This document shows positions 35,030 to 42,587 of a stretch of DNA of 64,000 nt, piece by piece. How positions within the stretch are numbered: the first letter of the stretch is position 1; the number at the start of each line of letters is the position of its first letter. The position numbers were made by a program, and so were the translations under genes. A model generated the notes under the pieces. It saw nothing but the letters and a program-made list of their open reading frames with translations, was not told the DNA's origin and did no database searches. The stretch comes from Dyadobacter chenwenxiniae (GTDB taxonomy: Bacteria > Bacteroidota > Bacteroidia > Cytophagales > Spirosomataceae): assembly GCF_022869785.1 (NCBI RefSeq), contig NZ_CP094997.1, positions 3,782,001-3,846,000 on the forward strand. Reading direction: 5' to 3'.

Positions 35030-37165
35030 CTAACTCAAAACCTGATAAACCACAAACGCCGACACATATGCCAGCGCCATTAAATAGGCCAGCTGGATCA
35101 AAGGCCATTTCCAGCCGTGGGTTTCGCGTTGGACTACGGCGATGGTGCTCATGCACATCATGGCAAAGACGTAGAATATAAGCAAAGAGTAGCAAACGGC
35201 CGGGGTGAACATAGCTCCGCCGGTGTCCGGATTCTTCTCTTTAATTAACCTCTCTTTTACGGTTGGGACATCCTCAAAATCACCACTGATGCTGTAAATC
35301 GTGGCCATTGTTCCTACAAAAACCTCCCTGGCCGCAAATGAAGCCAGTAATGCGATACCGATTTTCCAATCATAACCCAATGGCCTGATAACCGGCTCGA
35401 TGAAATGTCCGAAATGACCTGCGTAGGAATTTTCAAGACGAGCGGAAGAAATGGCTGCATTCACCTGCTCCTCGGGAGCCTGCGCCATTCTGGAAACAAC
35501 TTCTGCCTCAGCCCTCTCCATTTTGTCACCCGGTCCGTAGGTTGACAAAACCCAGAGAATGATCGAAATGGCCATGATGACCTTACCTGCTTCCAGCACA
35601 AAGGATTTTACGCTGTCATACATGGTAAATGCCACATGTCCCCAGCGTGGCAGCTTGTAAGAGGGCATTTCAAGCATGAAATAACCGGGTTCCTTTCTCG
35701 GCACGAACAATGACAAAATCCAGGCAGTCGTCAGCGCGCCTGCTAACCCCAGAAAATATAATCCAAACAAAACCAGGCCCTGAATATTCAGAAAACCGAG
35801 CACTTTTGTAGGCGGCACAACCAATGCAATTAAGATTGTATAAATCGGCAAACGAGCTGAACAACTCATTAATGGAGTCACCAGAATGGTCAGTAAACGT
35901 TCGTAACGGCTGCTAATGCTTCTCGTTGTCATGATCGCTGGCACTGCACAGGCAACGCCGGAAATAAGTGGAACAACACTTCGGCCATTGAGCCCGAACT
36001 TCCGCATTAATTTATCCATAATCACCATTACACGCGCCATATAACCCGATTCTTCTAATATAGAGACGAGCGCGAACAGAATCGCAATCGGTGGAATAAA
36101 CACCAGAATGCCGCCAAGCCCTGCCATAATGCCATCAGTGATCAGGTCATTCAAAAATCCCTCTGGTAAGATTCCCTTTGTCCACTCGATTGTTGCTGCT
36201 ATACCTTCATCCAACAAGTCGCTTGGGTAAGTCGCCCAGGAAAAAATGGCCTGGAAAACAAGGATCAGCACTGCCGCGAATGTGACATAGCCCCAGAACG
36301 GATGCAACAAAATGCCGTCCAGCTTACGCGTCCAGTAAGGTTGTTCGGTTTGCCCGGCAGATTTTACAGATTTACTGATAATTGGCTTTATCTTCTCATA
36401 TCGCGCAATCGTTTCAGCTGCCAGAAAGCTGTTCTCATCGAAATTATGCTTTTCGATCAGCTCGTCCAGCGCAACCCTCGCAGGCGTTTCCAAAAAGGAG
36501 AAGTTATCATGCTGACAAACATATTGCAATGCAACATAATCATTATCAAGCGCATACATTCTCTTGACATCTGCAATAAGATCGATCTCGTTATCTTTGG
36601 GTTCGTAAAAATAAGCCAGTTCCGGCTTTTCAACGCGGTCGGCCATTTGCCTGATCGCTTCTTTTAACCCCTTCAACCCTTCTCCCGTCCGCGCATTGAT
36701 CCGCACAACGGGCACATTCAATTTCATGGCAAGCTGCACAGCATTCACAGTCAGGTTCATACTCGACGCAACGTCCAGCATGTTGAGTGCCATAACACAA
36801 GGCAGGCCAAGGTCGCTGATTTCAGTAAAAAGAAGCAGATTTCTTTGCAAGTTGGATGCGTCAACGACAACGACGACGACATGCGGAAAATCAGGGTGTG
36901 CAGGGTTGGCGAGAATGTCCATTACAACGCTCTCGTCCCTGGATTTGGGATAAATACTGTATGTTCCCGGAAGGTCTACAACGATGGCAGCAGCGTCGGG
37001 TTGCCCGGACTGGCTTGGAAGCTTGAAAGTTCCTGACTTTTTTTCAACGGTTACACCCGGAAAATTCCCGGTTTTTTGTCGTAAACCAGTTAATGCATTA
37101 AATAATGTAGACTTGCCGGCATTCGGGTTACCAACCAGCGCAACTTTTATATTCCCTTGTTTCAA
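35030..37165 (-). CDS. feoB: Ferrous iron transporter B
   Basis: A 711-residue inner-membrane Fe(II) transporter with an N-terminal GTPase domain. G1 is GNPNAGKST (12-20), G3 is VDLPGTYS and G4 is ALNMLD; a helical GDI-like region follows, then two Gate-type membrane halves from about residue 290 (SGVACAVPAIMTTRSI and LTILVTPLMSCSARLPIYTIL). The end SAFVVYQVLS is intact. It follows feoA by 29 bases on the same strand, the normal order when the two are separate genes; in many Bacteroidota they are fused. Expression is expected to be iron-controlled; the gap upstream of feoA is AT-rich but I could not prove an operator. Confidence 0.96.
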   Translation of the reverse strand: MKQGNIKVALVGNPNAGKSTLFNALTGLRQKTGNFPGVTVEKKSGTFKLPSQSGQPDAAAIVVDLPGTYSIYPKSRDESVVMDILANPAHPDFPHVVVVVVDASNLQRNLLLFTEISDLGLPCVMALNMLDVASSMNLTVNAVQLAMKLNVPVVRINARTGEGLKGLKEAIRQMADRVEKPELAYFYEPKDNEIDLIADVKRMYALDNDYVALQYVCQHDNFSFLETPARVALDELIEKHNFDENSFLAAETIARYEKIKPIISKSVKSAGQTEQPYWTRKLDGILLHPFWGYVTFAAVLILVFQAIFSWATYPSDLLDEGIAATIEWTKGILPEGFLNDLITDGIMAGLGGILVFIPPIAILFALVSILEESGYMARVMVIMDKLMRKFGLNGRSVVPLISGVACAVPAIMTTRSISSRYERLLTILVTPLMSCSARLPIYTILIALVVPPTKVLGFLNIQGLVLFGLYFLGLAGALTTAWILSLFVPRKEPGYFMLEMPSYKLPRWGHVAFTMYDSVKSFVLEAGKVIMAISIILWVLSTYGPGDKMERAEAEVVSRMAQAPEEQVNAAISSARLENSYAGHFGHFIEPVIRPLGYDWKIGIALLASFAAREVFVGTMATIYSISGDFEDVPTVKERLIKEKNPDTGGAMFTPAVCYSLLIFYVFAMMCMSTIAVVQRETHGWKWPLIQLAYLMALAYVSAFVVYQVLS

Positions 37166-37194
37166 TGGAGAGGCTTATAATCGGAACGTATTGC

Positions 37195-37422
37195 TTATTC
37201 AAGCTCAATCACAGCCGCCTCGTTCAACCTGAGCGAAAGACAATAGGAGCCGCCAACATTGATACAGATCGGATCACCAAATGGCGCAACCGCATCCAGG
37301 CGCACTTCGCACCCGGGCAAACAGCCCATTTCCAGTAATTTCAACGACATTGCCCGATCCGTAAAAGATTTTATGACCCCCTTTTCGCCCTTTCGAAGAT
37401 GACTGACCGTACGAGCTGACAT
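37195..37422 (-). CDS. feoA: Ferrous iron transport protein A
   Basis: A 75-residue SH3-like protein (LRKGEKGVIKSFTDRAMSLKLLEMGCLPGCEVRLDAVAPFGDPICINVGGSYCLSLR in pieces across the sequence) typical of FeoA, a small cytoplasmic partner of FeoB needed for full Fe(II) uptake. The LLEMGCLPG segment and the GDPI block are the family hallmarks. The start ATG at 37422 is followed leftwards by feoB with 29 bases between. Upstream, an AT-rich tract around 37430-37470 includes TTTAGATTGATTTTATTTAAA, which has weak dyad character and might bind an iron regulator, but this is not firm. Confidence 0.93.
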   Translation of the reverse strand: MSARTVSHLRKGEKGVIKSFTDRAMSLKLLEMGCLPGCEVRLDAVAPFGDPICINVGGSYCLSLRLNEAAVIELE

Positions 37423-37570
37423 ACACTCCTTATTTAGATTGATTTTATTTAAACTGCAAATAAAGCACTATCACACCGCAATTCAAACATAACTTTTGCA
37501 ATTGTGCCCACACCCGGATAAATCATGGAAAATCATGATCAAATTATTATTTCCCTCAGGCTTTATGTAG

Positions 37571-37578
37571 TACTTTTG
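37571..37578 (+). promoter_or_regulatory. Putative -7 element of the ccm operon
   Basis: TACTTTTG matches the Bacteroidota -7 consensus TAnnTTTG and is followed by CAGCGCAAAG, an initiation context often seen in this phylum. The ccmB start is 15 bases downstream. No TTG is present at 19-21 bases upstream, so only the -7 half is supported. Confidence 0.45.
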
Positions 37579-37593
37579 CAGCGCAAAGAGTAA

Positions 37594-38271
37594 ATGAGCA
37601 GCGGAATTTTGAACGAGATTAAAACCCTTATCTGGAAAGAAGTTACACTCGAATGGCGTCAAAAGTATGCGCTGAGCGGCATGTTACTTTACGTTATCAG
37701 CACCGTTTTCGTTTGCTACCTGAGCTTTAATCTTAGAAGAAACCAACTCACTCCTATTGTCTGGAACACACTATTCTGGATCATCATTCTGTTCACTGCG
37801 GTGAATGCAATTGCTAAAAGTTTCTCGCAGGAGCGCTACGGCCGATTGCTTTATTATTACAGCCTTTGCAGTCCACAGGCGATTATTATTTCAAAAATAA
37901 TCTACAACTCATTGATAATGTTACTATTATCAGGAATGGGGTTTGTATTTTATTCGTTTGTAATGGGCAATGCGATCGGTGATATGGGACTTTTTATTCT
38001 TTGCCTGTTCCTTGCCGCCATCGGTTTCGCATCCGTGCTTACCCTTGTGGCAGGCATTGCATCCAAAGCAGACAACAGCGCAACATTAATGGCTGTTTTG
38101 AGCTTCCCGATTATATTACCGATGCTGCTCATGACAATCAAGCTCGCCAAAAACGCAATGGATGGTTTGGATTGGTCGGTCAGCACGGACGAAATCAGCA
38201 CACTGTTATCAATTGATCTCATAGTAATTACGCTCAGTTATCTGCTTTTTCCCTATCTGTGGAGAAGTTAA
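37594..38271 (+). CDS. ccmB: Heme exporter protein CcmB
   Basis: A 225-residue membrane protein with six hydrophobic segments, the permease-type subunit of the cytochrome c maturation (system I) ABC complex. IKTLIWKEVTLEWRQKYALSGMLLY at the N-terminus and NAIAKSFSQERYGRLLYYYSLC are typical, as is ASVLTLVAGIASKADNSATLMAVLSFPIILPML. It is the first gene of ccmB-ccmC-ccmD-ccmE-ccmF. The ATPase partner CcmA is not encoded next to it, so it must lie elsewhere if the complex is complete. Confidence 0.93.
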   Translation: MSSGILNEIKTLIWKEVTLEWRQKYALSGMLLYVISTVFVCYLSFNLRRNQLTPIVWNTLFWIIILFTAVNAIAKSFSQERYGRLLYYYSLCSPQAIIISKIIYNSLIMLLLSGMGFVFYSFVMGNAIGDMGLFILCLFLAAIGFASVLTLVAGIASKADNSATLMAVLSFPIILPMLLMTIKLAKNAMDGLDWSVSTDEISTLLSIDLIVITLSYLLFPYLWRS

Positions 38272-38309
38272 TTTAGACTGGCGAGTAAGCATTAAAGTAG
38301 ACGAGTAAA

Positions 38310-39008
38310 ATGAGAAAGACCTGGTGGAAAATCCTCTGCATAGTAATCATATTCTATGTCATTGTTATGGGTCTGATGGGCCCGGTTCCGCGCCTTGCCA
38401 TCATCAATGAAAGCATTCGTAACACCTATTTTCACGTAGCGCTATGGCTGGCCATGACTACGCTGCTTTTTGCGTCCATGATTTTTTCAATCCGTTATTT
38501 GAATAAAGGACGCATAGGTGACGACGACATTGCAAGCGAACTGGCCAAATCTGCCATATTCTTTGGAATTTTAGGCTGTCTTACCGGCTCCGTTTGGGCC
38601 AACTATACCTGGGGCGATCCATGGCCTAACGACCCTAAACTGAATGGTGCAGCAGTCGGCATCCTGATTTATCTCGCTTACCTTTTGCTGAGAAGCTCCT
38701 TCGAGGACGAGCAACGCAGAGCCCGGATTTCTTCGGTTTATAACATTTTTGCATTCGCCGTTTTTATTCCAATCATTTACATCCTGCCGCGGCTGACCGA
38801 TTCTTTGCACCCTGGCAGCGGCGGGAACAGCACATTCGGTTCCTACGATTTCGATAATAATATCAGGAAGGTTTTCTACCCAGCCATTATCGGCTACATT
38901 CTGCTGGGATTATGGCTGGCTGAGCTTCGGGTCCGGATTAAAGTGATCAACCGGGTAAGGGACGAAGCATTGATCGCCTCCGATAAAACTGCCTCAAACA
39001 CGCACTAA
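38310..39008 (+). CDS. ccmC: Heme handling protein CcmC
   Basis: A 232-residue six-helix membrane protein of the CcsA/CcmC family that loads heme on CcmE. The tryptophan-rich periplasmic heme motif is TGSVWANYTWGDPWPND at 93-108, and two candidate axial histidines stand at His42 and in SLHPGSGG. Bacteroidota CcmC proteins have this slightly changed WWD motif. It follows ccmB by 38 bases and precedes ccmD by 63 bases. Confidence 0.93.
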   Translation: MRKTWWKILCIVIIFYVIVMGLMGPVPRLAIINESIRNTYFHVALWLAMTTLLFASMIFSIRYLNKGRIGDDDIASELAKSAIFFGILGCLTGSVWANYTWGDPWPNDPKLNGAAVGILIYLAYLLLRSSFEDEQRRARISSVYNIFAFAVFIPIIYILPRLTDSLHPGSGGNSTFGSYDFDNNIRKVFYPAIIGYILLGLWLAELRVRIKVINRVRDEALIASDKTASNTH

Positions 39009-39071
39009 TTTTATCCAATACAAACATTTTAAATCAAATTTTCGTTAAGATTTTAGACCGTTACCCATACA

Positions 39072-39296
39072 ATGAAAAAAGTCTCCCTCTTGCTGTTAAC
39101 CCTATTTTTGATTTCGGGAAACTTGTTTGCGCAAGCCGTTGACAATGGCGTTGCTATGGCCGACAAGCTTCGTGAAGATGGCAAAATATGGGTTGTTGTG
39201 GCTGTCATTGCCGTTATTTTTGCGGGAATTGCAATCAATATGCTTCGGATAGATTCCAAAGTAAGCAAAATCGAAAAGGAATTAAATATCAAGTAA
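39072..39296 (+). CDS. CcmD-like small membrane protein
   Basis: A 74-residue protein with a cleavable-looking N-terminal signal (LLLLTLFLISGNLFAQ) and a single later transmembrane helix (WVVVAVIAVIFAGIAINML) followed by a charged tail. Position between ccmC and ccmE, size and topology match the CcmD family, which in proteobacteria helps release heme-loaded CcmE from CcmABC. The extra signal peptide is usual in Bacteroidota homologues. Sequence similarity in such small proteins is weak, so the call rests largely on context. Confidence 0.72.
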   Translation: MKKVSLLLLTLFLISGNLFAQAVDNGVAMADKLREDGKIWVVVAVIAVIFAGIAINMLRIDSKVSKIEKELNIK

Positions 39297-39302
39297 AATT
39301 TC

Positions 39303-39737
39303 ATGAAAAAGATACAAATATTCGGTTTGATCATCATTGCTGTGGCTATTGGCATCATCGTGTCAACAGCCGGCGACGCGAGCACTTACGTCGATTTTAC
39401 CAAAGCGAAGGAAATGGCGCAGGATGGTGATGCGGAAAGCATTCACGTGGTGGGCAAGCTTAAAAAAGATGCATCCGGGCACATTATAGGCATGGAATAT
39501 CAGCCGCAGGTCGATCCTAATTATTTTGCATTTACATTAATTGACAACAACCAGGTTGAGCAGAGAGTCGTTTATAAAAACTCAAAACCGCAGGATTTTG
39601 ATAAATCAGAGCAGGTTGTTGTGGTAGGCAAAATGATCAACGGTCAATTTTCAGCCGAAAAAATCCTCATGAAATGCCCATCGAAATACGAGAACGGCAA
39701 AATGGAAACTACTGAACATACAGCAGAACAATCATGA
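39303..39737 (+). CDS. ccmE: Cytochrome c maturation heme chaperone CcmE, Cys-type
   Basis: A 144-residue protein with an N-terminal membrane anchor (residues 5-20) and an OB-fold domain (VVGKLKKDASGHIIG, FTLIDNNQVEQRVVYKNSKPQDF, VVVVGKMINGQFSAEKILMKCPSKYE). In the well-known proteins heme is held covalently by a His in HxxxY; here the same position is Cys125 in CPSKY, giving CxxxY. Cys-type CcmE proteins are known from archaea and some bacteria such as Desulfovibrio, where they hold heme through the cysteine or operate in a modified system I. It overlaps ccmF by 4 bases. Confidence 0.9.
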   Translation: MKKIQIFGLIIIAVAIGIIVSTAGDASTYVDFTKAKEMAQDGDAESIHVVGKLKKDASGHIIGMEYQPQVDPNYFAFTLIDNNQVEQRVVYKNSKPQDFDKSEQVVVVGKMINGQFSAEKILMKCPSKYENGKMETTEHTAEQS

Positions 39738-42328
39738 TTCACAGCACAATCGGAAGTGCAGGTCACCTGCTGGTAATTATTGCTTTTGTAACTGCGCTCG
39801 TCGCCACATTCGCTTATTTCAAAGCGGGGATGTCGGGCATTAATGTCGAAGATGCCAAGGTTTGGAAAAAATTCGGCCGTGCCGTCTTCTATTTCCACGT
39901 TGCAGCTGTGATCGGCGTGGTTTTCTCCCTGTACTGGATTATTGGAAACCATTATTTTGAATATCATTACGCCTGGAAAAACTCGTCGCTTTCATTGCCA
40001 ACTGGCTATACCATTTCCAGTTTCTGGCAAGATCAGGAAGGAAGTTTCCTCTTGTGGATCTTCTGGAATGTAGTTTTGGGATGTGTACTGATTTTCACAA
40101 ATCGTTCCTGGGAAGCTCCGGTCATGACCGTTTTCGCATTGGTCCAGGCATTTTTGACCTCCATGATCCTGGGTATTGTCATTCCGGGCCTGGATCTAAA
40201 AATTGGTTCAACACCATTTTTGCTGCTTAAAGAAGTAATGCCAGATCTACCTGTATATCAGATGGATCCCAACTTTATCCCAAAGGACGGGAACGGACTT
40301 AACCCGCTTTTGCAGAACTACTGGATGGTCATTCACCCTCCTACCCTGTTCCTTGGTTTTGCCACAACATTAATTCCATTCTCGTTCGCGATCGCCGGGT
40401 TATGGACTAAAAAGATCCAGGAATGGATTCGCCCGGCATTGCCCTGGGCGCTGTTTTCGGCCATGATTCTTTGCATTGGGATTTTAATGGGCGCTTACTG
40501 GGCCTATGAAACGCTGAATTTCGGTGGTTACTGGAACTGGGATCCCGTTGAAAACTCTTCTATTGTGCCCTGGCTGATTTTGGTTGCCGCAGTGCATACC
40601 ATGATCATCGGACGTAAAAATGCCACAGCGCTAAAAACCTCGTTTATCCTCACGATAGCGACATTTATCCTGATTCTTTATTCCACATTCATGACGCGCA
40701 GCGGCGTTTTGGGTAATGCTTCTGTGCATTCATTTACAGATTTGGGACTTTCTGGTCAGCTGCTGATTTATCTCTTAACATTCACGCTCGTTGCAATTGG
40801 TCTTCTAATTTATCGCTGGAAGGATCTGCCAAGTGACGAAGAGGAAGTTTCCACATATTCCCAGGAATTCTGGATTTTTATCGGCGCAACATTGCTGTGC
40901 TTGTCGGGTTTCCAGATTCTTGCAACGACTTCAATTCCGGTTTACAACAAAATCGCCGAAGCGTTCGGAACCGTCCTGAATATGGCGCTTCCTGCGGATC
41001 AGATCGGCCATTACAACAAATTCCAGCTTTGGTTTTTCTCGCTGATCGTCATTCTGACCGGTGTAGGGCAGTTTTTCTGGTGGAAAAGGGTTGGTCAAAA
41101 TAAATTGCAGGCCCTTTATAACCCTTTGCTTATCTCCCTGCTTATTAGTGCGGCAATCATTACTGTCCAGGGTGTCAAAGAAATTCAATATATCGTTCTG
41201 CTGACGTCTGCTGTTTTTGCAATTGTAGCGAACGGAACCATTCTTTTGAACATTATCCGTGGTAATTACAACCTGTCGGGCGGCGCGATTACGCACATTG
41301 GCGTTGCATTGATGCTGATTGGAATTTTGTTCTCTTCTGCTTATACCAAAGTTGTTTCGATCAACAATTCGGGTTTGATGATTTCACGGAGCGAGGAATT
41401 TACGAATAATGACAATAAAGAAAACAAAGAGAACATTACGCTCTGGCTCAACAAGCCTGAGAAAATGGGCGACTATATGCTTACCTGGCGCGATGTGCGC
41501 GTAGAGCCGCGCAAAATCCCCGGTTATATTCCAAAAAGTTGGGTAGATATCATTGAAGGTGACTTTCACGCCGTTGCTTTAAGAGACATTGTTGTCGACG
41601 GCAAAAAGTATAATGTTAAAGGGGACACTATTGAGCTTTTCCCGGAAAACTTCTATTACGAAATCGAATACAGGGAGCCGTCAGGACGGATTTTCAGCCT
41701 TTTTCCAAGGGTGCAGATTAATCCGAGAATGGGTGGCATTGTTTCCTCTCCGGACATTCAGCGGAAGCTCGACAAGGATCTTTATACGCACGTAAACATG
41801 GTTACCAATCCTACTGCAGAGCCGGTTTGGAGCCAGACGGAGAACTTCACGATCAGCATGCGCGACACATTCTTTGTGAACGATTACGTCGCGATCCTGG
41901 ATAACGTTGTGCGTACGGAGCAGGTTGAGGGCGTGAAGCTGGGCGAGGGAGATGCCGCGGTTAAGGCAGTGATCCGTGTGCTGGATAAAGATAAAGAATA
42001 TGTGGTAACCCCATCGTTCGTGATCCGCGACCGCATGGTGGCACGTAAGCCTGAGGTGAACAACGACCTGGGCATGCGCATCCAGTTTCAGGAGATCAAT
42101 CCTCAGACGGGACAGTTCTCGTTCGCAGTGAACACCACCCAGCGCGACTTTATCGTGATGAAAGCCATTGAAAAACCATTGATCAATGTTCTTTGGCTGG
42201 GCACATTTGTATTAATGATCGGATTCTTGATGGCGACTATCCGCCGGTTTAAGGACTTCATCAAAATTAGAGACAGGGAAAACCAGTCGACCGATAAAAA
42301 ACCGAAGATCAAGGCTCAGGCTGTTTAA
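39734..42328 (+). CDS. ccmF: Cytochrome c heme lyase subunit CcmF (CcsA family)
   Basis: An 864-residue polytopic membrane protein of the CcmF/CcsA family that attaches heme to apocytochrome c. The heme-handling WWD motif is GGYWNWDPVENSSIVPW, and candidate heme His residues stand in MVIHPPTLFLG and HTMIIGRKNA. About 15 helices are followed by a long periplasmic domain (residues 560-800) and a final helix (FVLMIGFLMATIRRF). The gene overlaps ccmE by 4 bases. CcmG and CcmH, which reduce the apocytochrome, are not encoded downstream. Its stop is followed 44 bases later by a terminator-like hairpin inside an IS remnant. Confidence 0.94.
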   Translation: MIHSTIGSAGHLLVIIAFVTALVATFAYFKAGMSGINVEDAKVWKKFGRAVFYFHVAAVIGVVFSLYWIIGNHYFEYHYAWKNSSLSLPTGYTISSFWQDQEGSFLLWIFWNVVLGCVLIFTNRSWEAPVMTVFALVQAFLTSMILGIVIPGLDLKIGSTPFLLLKEVMPDLPVYQMDPNFIPKDGNGLNPLLQNYWMVIHPPTLFLGFATTLIPFSFAIAGLWTKKIQEWIRPALPWALFSAMILCIGILMGAYWAYETLNFGGYWNWDPVENSSIVPWLILVAAVHTMIIGRKNATALKTSFILTIATFILILYSTFMTRSGVLGNASVHSFTDLGLSGQLLIYLLTFTLVAIGLLIYRWKDLPSDEEEVSTYSQEFWIFIGATLLCLSGFQILATTSIPVYNKIAEAFGTVLNMALPADQIGHYNKFQLWFFSLIVILTGVGQFFWWKRVGQNKLQALYNPLLISLLISAAIITVQGVKEIQYIVLLTSAVFAIVANGTILLNIIRGNYNLSGGAITHIGVALMLIGILFSSAYTKVVSINNSGLMISRSEEFTNNDNKENKENITLWLNKPEKMGDYMLTWRDVRVEPRKIPGYIPKSWVDIIEGDFHAVALRDIVVDGKKYNVKGDTIELFPENFYYEIEYREPSGRIFSLFPRVQINPRMGGIVSSPDIQRKLDKDLYTHVNMVTNPTAEPVWSQTENFTISMRDTFFVNDYVAILDNVVRTEQVEGVKLGEGDAAVKAVIRVLDKDKEYVVTPSFVIRDRMVARKPEVNNDLGMRIQFQEINPQTGQFSFAVNTTQRDFIVMKAIEKPLINVLWLGTFVLMIGFLMATIRRFKDFIKIRDRENQSTDKKPKIKAQAV

Positions 42329-42362
42329 CATTCTGAGTCGTCCTAAAATAGGTCGACAGATT

Positions 42363-42570
42363 TTATGATACTCCCAGTTGTATATGCAGCTGGGATTTTT
42401 GTTGGTAAAAGTATTCAGGTGTCTCCATTTGCAATGCTAGGTGTGGCCTGTAATTGTTGTAAAGATGTACAGCTTCCTGAACAAGCTGAATTGCTAAGTT
42501 CTTTGATGGTAAAGTACGGCCATCGTTTCCGGCGAAACGGCCGCGATGGAAATGATGGCCTCCTAGTTTT
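42363..42570 (-). mobile_element. Remnant of an IS3-family transposase (OrfB C-terminus)
   Basis: On the minus strand the frame ending in TAA at 42363-42365 reads LAIQLVQEAVHLYNNYRPH followed by LALQMETPEYFYQQKSQLHI, the characteristic end of IS3-type integrase-core transposases (LYNNYRPHxALxxxTP). Upstream of about 42510 the reading no longer looks like transposase and it runs into the stop of the TonB receptor gene. The DDE catalytic residues are gone. Between the fragment and ccmF is CCTAAAATAGG, a short dyad that resembles the termini of Bacteroidota IS3 elements (from memory, not searched). The other end of the element is not visible, so this is a decayed stump. Confidence 0.75.
42372..42400 (+). 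terminator. Terminator-like hairpin after ccmF, within the IS remnant
   Basis: TCCCAGTTG (42372-42380) and CAGCTGGGA (42387-42395) pair over nine positions with one G-U, around a 6-base loop, followed by TTTTT at 42396-42400. It lies 44 bases after the ccmF stop on the plus strand and overlaps the last codons of the transposase fragment on the other strand. Confidence 0.6.
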
Positions 42571-42587
42571 ACAATTTAATAGATTTA

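Noticed and set aside
37430..37470. A Fur- or DtxR-type operator upstream of feoA
   Set aside because: The AT-rich tract has only weak dyad symmetry and does not match a consensus well enough to call a site.
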